A DNA stretch of 17,553 nt from JADFUS01 sp964600025. Its GTDB lineage: Bacteria > Bacteroidota > Bacteroidia > Bacteroidales > Rikenellaceae. The stretch covers positions 1-17,553 of the forward strand of contig CAZRHJ010000043.1 of the NCBI GenBank assembly GCA_964600025.1, read 5' to 3'. Under the pieces are notes generated by a model. It was not told the origin of the DNA and did not search any database. It worked only from the letters and a program-made list of their open reading frames with translations. Below are positions 13,796 through 17,553 of the stretch, piece after piece. The stretch's first letter is position 1, and each line of letters begins with the position of its first letter. The position numbers and the translations under genes are program-made.

Positions 13796-16075
13796 CTAAA
13801 TAGATTTGTTTAATAGGTGATCAATCTTTTTTTTACTATAAAGGTTATTAGATTCAACAAAATTTAAAATCAATTCTTTGTTCTCTATTGACCCGTCAGT
13901 AAATGTTTCATAAACTATATTCATTAATATTTCTTTTCTTGAAGAAATCTCAAAGTATTTTCCATATTCGTCGCAAATCTCCCAAATCAATTTAATATAG
14001 GTTAATAAAGTTTTTGATGATATTAATTCTTCGTTAGATTTAAATACTGAATTTAAGAAGTTATAAGAAAGTACAGAAGGCTTTATACTCTTGTTTGCAG
14101 CAATCCATTTCTTTTCGTCCCCTATCGTCTTGACAATGCTTACTATCTTTATCATTTGAGTAAATGATGACAAGACTACTCTAATATCTTGCATTATTTG
14201 AGCGTGATTATCACTAATTTCTTTTTGGAACTCATCACGCAAAATAGGGATTTTGTTCTTCATTTTTATTTTAGGTGGGACAATGAATTTTCCTGAAAAG
14301 AATTTCCTTGATATTTCTTCCCCGAAATTATCTGCAACTTGTCCAACGAAATTTCCTTGTGATAACGAAGAAATGGTATCTTCTGTAATTCTATCCTCTT
14401 GTTGTTCCGAAATAGTTGTTGATATCCCATTTTCTGATATACTTTGTGAATATTTCTTGACTTTATGTTTACCAAATGCTTGAGAAAGTGTTTTAGCAGT
14501 ATCTCCACTCACTTGCCCTGCAAATCTGCTACCCATTATGTTTATTACAGATCTTGCATAATCTTTACCATATTCTTTTTCTAACTGAGAGAAATCTTGA
14601 AGTGCAAGAACTGTTGCAATTTTATTTGCACGACCAGTTGAAATCAAATTTGAAATACCATCAAGATGTATTGTAGGAAACTCATCTACGCAATAAAGTA
14701 TTTTATGCTTTCCTTTTCTATTAATGTATTTATTAACTCTTGCGAAAACGCAAGAAATTGCAAGAGAACAGAATTTCTGTTTGTCAGGATCATTACCTAT
14801 TGTAAAAACCGTTGGATTATTAGGATCGTTAATATCTAAATTTATGTTTTGATTCGCATCTTTGCTTTCAGTCATTAAATAAAATAATTCTTTATCCACT
14901 ATTGACCCGATTGTAATTTGTGCAGTTGCTATCTGACCAGCTAACTGTTGAGCTGCACCATCATTAACAGCCTGTTTAAAAGGAGCAAATAATGCTCTCG
15001 CTTCTGATTCAAATAATGCGAACATTTCTAATCGATCAAATAATTCAGTACTTGGCGTACACAATAATGTAATTAAATGAGGAATAGAAAGGTAATTACC
15101 TTTATTAAATTTAGATAAGAAGAAAATACAAAGTGTTGTTAGTTGCTTTCCTGACATTGTAAAAAAATCTTCTTTATTATTAGCTGACTTATTTAGAGAA
15201 GATTGGATAATGGTAGAAAATTCAGCAGCTTCACCACTTGTTTTAATTCCTTTAAGCGGATTACAACGATATGTACGTTGCATATCCTTAAAGGATAAGT
15301 AGCTAAATCTATGCTTATAATTTTTATCTCTATTCTTTTCGCATAAATAATATTCATAAACAAGTTCAGATAAGGTTGGGTCTTTAAAGTCGTAATTAAT
15401 TAAACAATAATTTTTTTCTAAACCTTGTCTAATTATTTCTTCTATGATTGAGTAAGATTTACCAGAACCAGGAGAACCGATTACAATTACTCCACGTTGT
15501 GGATTAATAACATTCACATATCCATCAATTTTTTTATTCTTATGCGAATATTCTGTTTTGAAGTTAAATGAATATTCATTTTCGAGAAATTCTGTATTTT
15601 GCTCAAATCCATCAGCTTCTATTGCATTTTCTGAAATATCTGTATTTCCAAATAATAAATTACTTGCCCGAAGAAACATAGTGTACACCAAAGACATAGA
15701 TACAAACGAAATAATTAGATTTAGAATTTGTATAAAATAATTAGCTCCCATATAAACAAAACAGTCGCACAAGAGAAAAATACTTGAACTTAACAAGAAT
15801 AATATTAAAGAAAATTTCTTCGTTTTTTTTCTCTGATAAGGGTACAAAATGCCAGTTGCTAAAAAAAGCAATGTAAATAATCGAGGTGTTAGCGATTGTT
15901 TAAAAAAAGTTGTATTAGCTAAAAAAGTATCTAACAAACCCACTGTAATATCCAAATCATAAAAAATATTATAATTTGAATAATAGAAATGTAACAAAAA
16001 AATTGTTATTCCGATGAATAGTCCAGAAATAGATATAAAATGAAGATTTTTATTCGTTTGTTGGATATCTGACAT
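13796..16075 (-). CDS. mobC: Type IV coupling ATPase, MobC/TraG (VirD4) family
   Basis: The protein has 759 residues. Residues about 10-142 hold four hydrophobic segments (about 12-32, 62-80, 88-104, 112-135) that place it in the inner membrane. The cytoplasmic ATPase follows: Walker A GSPGSGKSYS (200-209), Walker B ILYCVDEF with Asp464-Glu465, and a TraM/TraG-D-type C-terminal core including STGRANKIATVLALQDFSQL (479-498), then GSRFAGQVSGDTAKTLSQAFGK. This layout fits the Bacteroides MobC coupling protein, which brings the relaxase-DNA complex to the secretion channel. About 145 residues after 615 seem extra to the core; the stretch YETFTDGSIENKELILNF (723-740) is helical and TerB-like at best. 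The gene starts 2 nt after traN, so it belongs to the tra operon. No relaxase gene is visible nearby. Confidence 0.92.
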   Translation of the reverse strand: MSDIQQTNKNLHFISISGLFIGITIFLLHFYYSNYNIFYDLDITVGLLDTFLANTTFFKQSLTPRLFTLLFLATGILYPYQRKKTKKFSLILFLLSSSIFLLCDCFVYMGANYFIQILNLIISFVSMSLVYTMFLRASNLLFGNTDISENAIEADGFEQNTEFLENEYSFNFKTEYSHKNKKIDGYVNVINPQRGVIVIGSPGSGKSYSIIEEIIRQGLEKNYCLINYDFKDPTLSELVYEYYLCEKNRDKNYKHRFSYLSFKDMQRTYRCNPLKGIKTSGEAAEFSTIIQSSLNKSANNKEDFFTMSGKQLTTLCIFFLSKFNKGNYLSIPHLITLLCTPSTELFDRLEMFALFESEARALFAPFKQAVNDGAAQQLAGQIATAQITIGSIVDKELFYLMTESKDANQNINLDINDPNNPTVFTIGNDPDKQKFCSLAISCVFARVNKYINRKGKHKILYCVDEFPTIHLDGISNLISTGRANKIATVLALQDFSQLEKEYGKDYARSVINIMGSRFAGQVSGDTAKTLSQAFGKHKVKKYSQSISENGISTTISEQQEDRITEDTISSLSQGNFVGQVADNFGEEISRKFFSGKFIVPPKIKMKNKIPILRDEFQKEISDNHAQIMQDIRVVLSSFTQMIKIVSIVKTIGDEKKWIAANKSIKPSVLSYNFLNSVFKSNEELISSKTLLTYIKLIWEICDEYGKYFEISSRKEILMNIVYETFTDGSIENKELILNFVESNNLYSKKKIDHLLNKSI

Positions 16076-16077
16076 CT

Positions 16078-16923
16078 TTATTTAATTTTTATAGATTTAT
16101 AAAACATATTTGGTTTTATAATATAGGAGATATTACGATCTCCATTTTGTTCTAAAATAGAAAGGGCAAGATCTCTATCATTGTTAATAGCAAATTTCTC
16201 AGTTTCAATAACTAAATTAGTCCTTTTCTGAGGTAAAATTGTCTTTTCGCCATAAACACCAAGTACATTGATAAATTCTTCATTTTGTGTACTTCTTTTA
16301 CCTCTTTTCCTCGTTTTACTACTAAGATGTGAACCCGATATATTATATGTTATACCAGAATTATTAAATATATTAACTTTAAAATATATTCTTTTATTTG
16401 TTGTATAAATACCATCAACATACAAAAACATCTTGTCCTTGACAATGCCATTATTACTCTCAAAAATATTTGAAGATTTAAAAACATCATTAACAATACT
16501 ATCTGTAATAACATTTACAGTATTCGAGCTTTTCTCTCCCGATTGTTCTTCTTCAATCTTTTTAGTATTTGTCGAAGTTGGGACATTATCTTTCTTATAA
16601 TTAATTGCAGATGTTGAAGCAATAAGATAAGAATTAATTGATGTAGGTTCGACACTTGTGTTGAACAAATAGATCAAATCATCTTCTGTAACAACAGAAA
16701 GGTTGTTTTTAATAAATGAGTTATCTGTTAAAGGCTGTATATATAATATTTTGTCAAACGTTGAAATTGCAAAATAGTTTGGATCAAAACCTCCTTTAAT
16801 GTTTTTGATTTTACTATCAAAAACAATTAGTGTAACTTTTTTGGTATCTAATTTAATTAAATCTTGCCCGTGGCTAAATACACTAACAAAAGATAGTATA
16901 ATTAGAAATATTATTTTTTTCAT
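16078..16923 (-). CDS. traN: Conjugative transposon protein TraN
   Basis: The protein has 281 residues with a signal peptide cut near residue 20 (SVFSHGQ-D). The N-terminal part has the TraN pattern: KVTLIVFDSKIKNIKGG, then ILYIQP and NNLSVVTEDDLIYLFN (73-88). A low-complexity linker rich in Ser, Asn and Lys (about 105-150) follows. The C-terminal domain begins at about 163 (DKMFLYVDGIYTTNKRIYFK), with FNNSGITYNIS and SILEQNGDRNISYIIKPN near the end, as in other TraN proteins. TraN is an exported, probably outer-membrane-associated part of the Bacteroides conjugation channel, comparable in place to VirB9. Its ATG overlaps the traM stop codon (ATGA), so translation is probably coupled. It is slightly shorter than the CTnDOT-type TraN I recall. 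Confidence 0.85.
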   Translation of the reverse strand: MKKIIFLIILSFVSVFSHGQDLIKLDTKKVTLIVFDSKIKNIKGGFDPNYFAISTFDKILYIQPLTDNSFIKNNLSVVTEDDLIYLFNTSVEPTSINSYLIASTSAINYKKDNVPTSTNTKKIEEEQSGEKSSNTVNVITDSIVNDVFKSSNIFESNNGIVKDKMFLYVDGIYTTNKRIYFKVNIFNNSGITYNISGSHLSSKTRKRGKRSTQNEEFINVLGVYGEKTILPQKRTNLVIETEKFAINNDRDLALSILEQNGDRNISYIIKPNMFYKSIKIK

Positions 16924-17553
16924 ATTTTTAAGTCAAATTTTACGTTGTCAATAAATTGAATTTTAATATCTTTTTCTTTACTTCCAGCATTGAAAAATGA
17001 GCTTACAATACTTCCAACATTTACTCCTTTAATGCGAGTACTGTTCAGTGCTGAATTAATTTCATTTCTGCCCTCACTCTCCAATGCTTTTTGGAGTTCT
17101 GAAACATCAACGGTAATTCCTTGAATCCCATTTGTATATGAAACTAACTTTTGCCCATCTATCTCGCTCTCTAAAATAATACTTTCAGATTGATATTTAA
17201 CTTTTCCATAAAATATTGAGTTTACTGGATAAATATTATTATTTATTTTTAGCTTTTCAAGCGTTCTGAACTTAACGTTACCTCCAATTCTTTGTAATTG
17301 TTCTCCATAGATCGAACATTTAACAGAAATGTGTTGAGATGAATTATTAGAAGTTGTTGCATTACTAATAAAATTACCTTCCATCATTCTTTTTTTTCGT
17401 TCTAATTCCTCCTTGAACAATTCTTCCTTTGATTTAGTAGGTTTTGTTTCTTTTGGAGTTTCTACTTTTTGTTGAGTTTTTCTACTTTTGTTCAATAGAT
17501 TAGAATTGTGTTGATACACTGTTTTTTTAGGTTGTTTTTTTACAGTAGGTAAA
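16920..17553 (-). CDS. traM: Conjugative transposon protein TraM, C-terminal part (5' end beyond window)
   Basis: The frame is open to the right-hand window edge, so the GTG at 17517-17519 is not the real start; about 210 residues are visible. A charged, Lys/Glu-rich linker (KEELFKEELERKKRMMEGNF) leads to the conserved C-terminal domain: SVKCSIYGEQ, GNVKFRTLEKLKINNNIYP, GQKLVSYTNGIQGITVDVSE and a C-terminal IKIQFIDNVKFDLKI. This corresponds to TraM of Bacteroides conjugative transposons ('VrLRLLE...IP..T...G', 'v.D.DGq.GI.IP', 'VKV.LKAGY.V.L'). TraM is an inner-membrane-anchored, VirB10-like channel protein. Its N-terminal membrane anchor must lie outside the window. Confidence 0.82.
   Translation of the reverse strand, partial: LPTVKKQPKKTVYQHNSNLLNKSRKTQQKVETPKETKPTKSKEELFKEELERKKRMMEGNFISNATTSNNSSQHISVKCSIYGEQLQRIGGNVKFRTLEKLKINNNIYPVNSIFYGKVKYQSESIILESEIDGQKLVSYTNGIQGITVDVSELQKALESEGRNEINSALNSTRIKGVNVGSIVSSFFNAGSKEKDIKIQFIDNVKFDLKI

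Noticed and set aside
14266..14508. Minus-strand open frame of 80 codons inside the coupling ATPase gene
   Set aside because: It is a different frame of the same strand within a conserved part of the ATPase, with no sign of a programmed frameshift.
17517..17519. GTG as the start of the traM gene
   Set aside because: The same frame continues open to the window edge, and the known TraM membrane anchor is missing, so the true start lies outside.

Overview
The window looks like part of an integrated conjugative element (or a similar transfer locus) from an AT-rich member of the Bacteroidota, probably the order Bacteroidales. Three things point there. The proteins read as Bacteroides-type conjugation proteins TraM, TraN, a MobC-type coupling ATPase and a TraO-like outer-membrane protein. 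There are fimbrillin, DUF4906 and DUF3575 relatives, which are typical of that order. Two intergenic promoters fit the Bacteroidota consensus TTTG-N19/20-TAnnTTTG almost perfectly. Every gene I accept lies on the minus strand, so the functional reading order is from right to left. All family assignments are from memory of the families and from motifs, not from a database search.

Reading order. (1) 17553-13796: traM (3' part) - traN - mobC-like coupling ATPase, tightly packed (4-nt overlap, then a 2-nt gap). (2) 13656-9694: a 1320-residue lipoprotein with its own promoter (13703-13734) and a rho-independent terminator (9632-9660). (3) 9590-1: a second promoter (9560-9590), a leader of about 190 nt that can fold into a pseudoknot, then a second giant lipoprotein of 1399 residues, a TraO-like barrel, an HU-family DNA-binding protein, a FimA/Mfa-type fimbrillin, a DUF4906-type fimbrillin-like lipoprotein, a DUF3575-type barrel protein and a lipoprotein cut by the window edge. 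These are closely spaced or overlapping, apart from a 109-nt gap with a hairpin after HU and a 53-nt gap after the fimbrillin.

The two giant lipoproteins share one architecture: many Ig-like repeats resembling the small conjugation protein TraQ (DUF3872), combined with runs of InlB-type B-repeats carrying F-x-G-W-[FY] motifs, and then different C-terminal ends. One of the TraQ-like modules also appears inside the DUF4906-type protein. My interpretation is that this element has replaced the small TraO-TraP-TraQ end of the usual tra operon with a large surface apparatus: two long adhesin-like lipoproteins, an outer-membrane barrel and a type V-pilus-like gene set. It could make recipient contact or mating-pair stabilisation. 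The coupling ATPase and TraM/TraN supply the transfer machinery. The HU protein could serve DNA processing, integration or local regulation.

The only gene-free stretch over 300 bases, 9362-9693, is full of signals: terminator, promoter and structured leader. I saw no tRNA, rRNA, CRISPR array, insertion sequence, integrase, relaxase, oriT or att site in the window.
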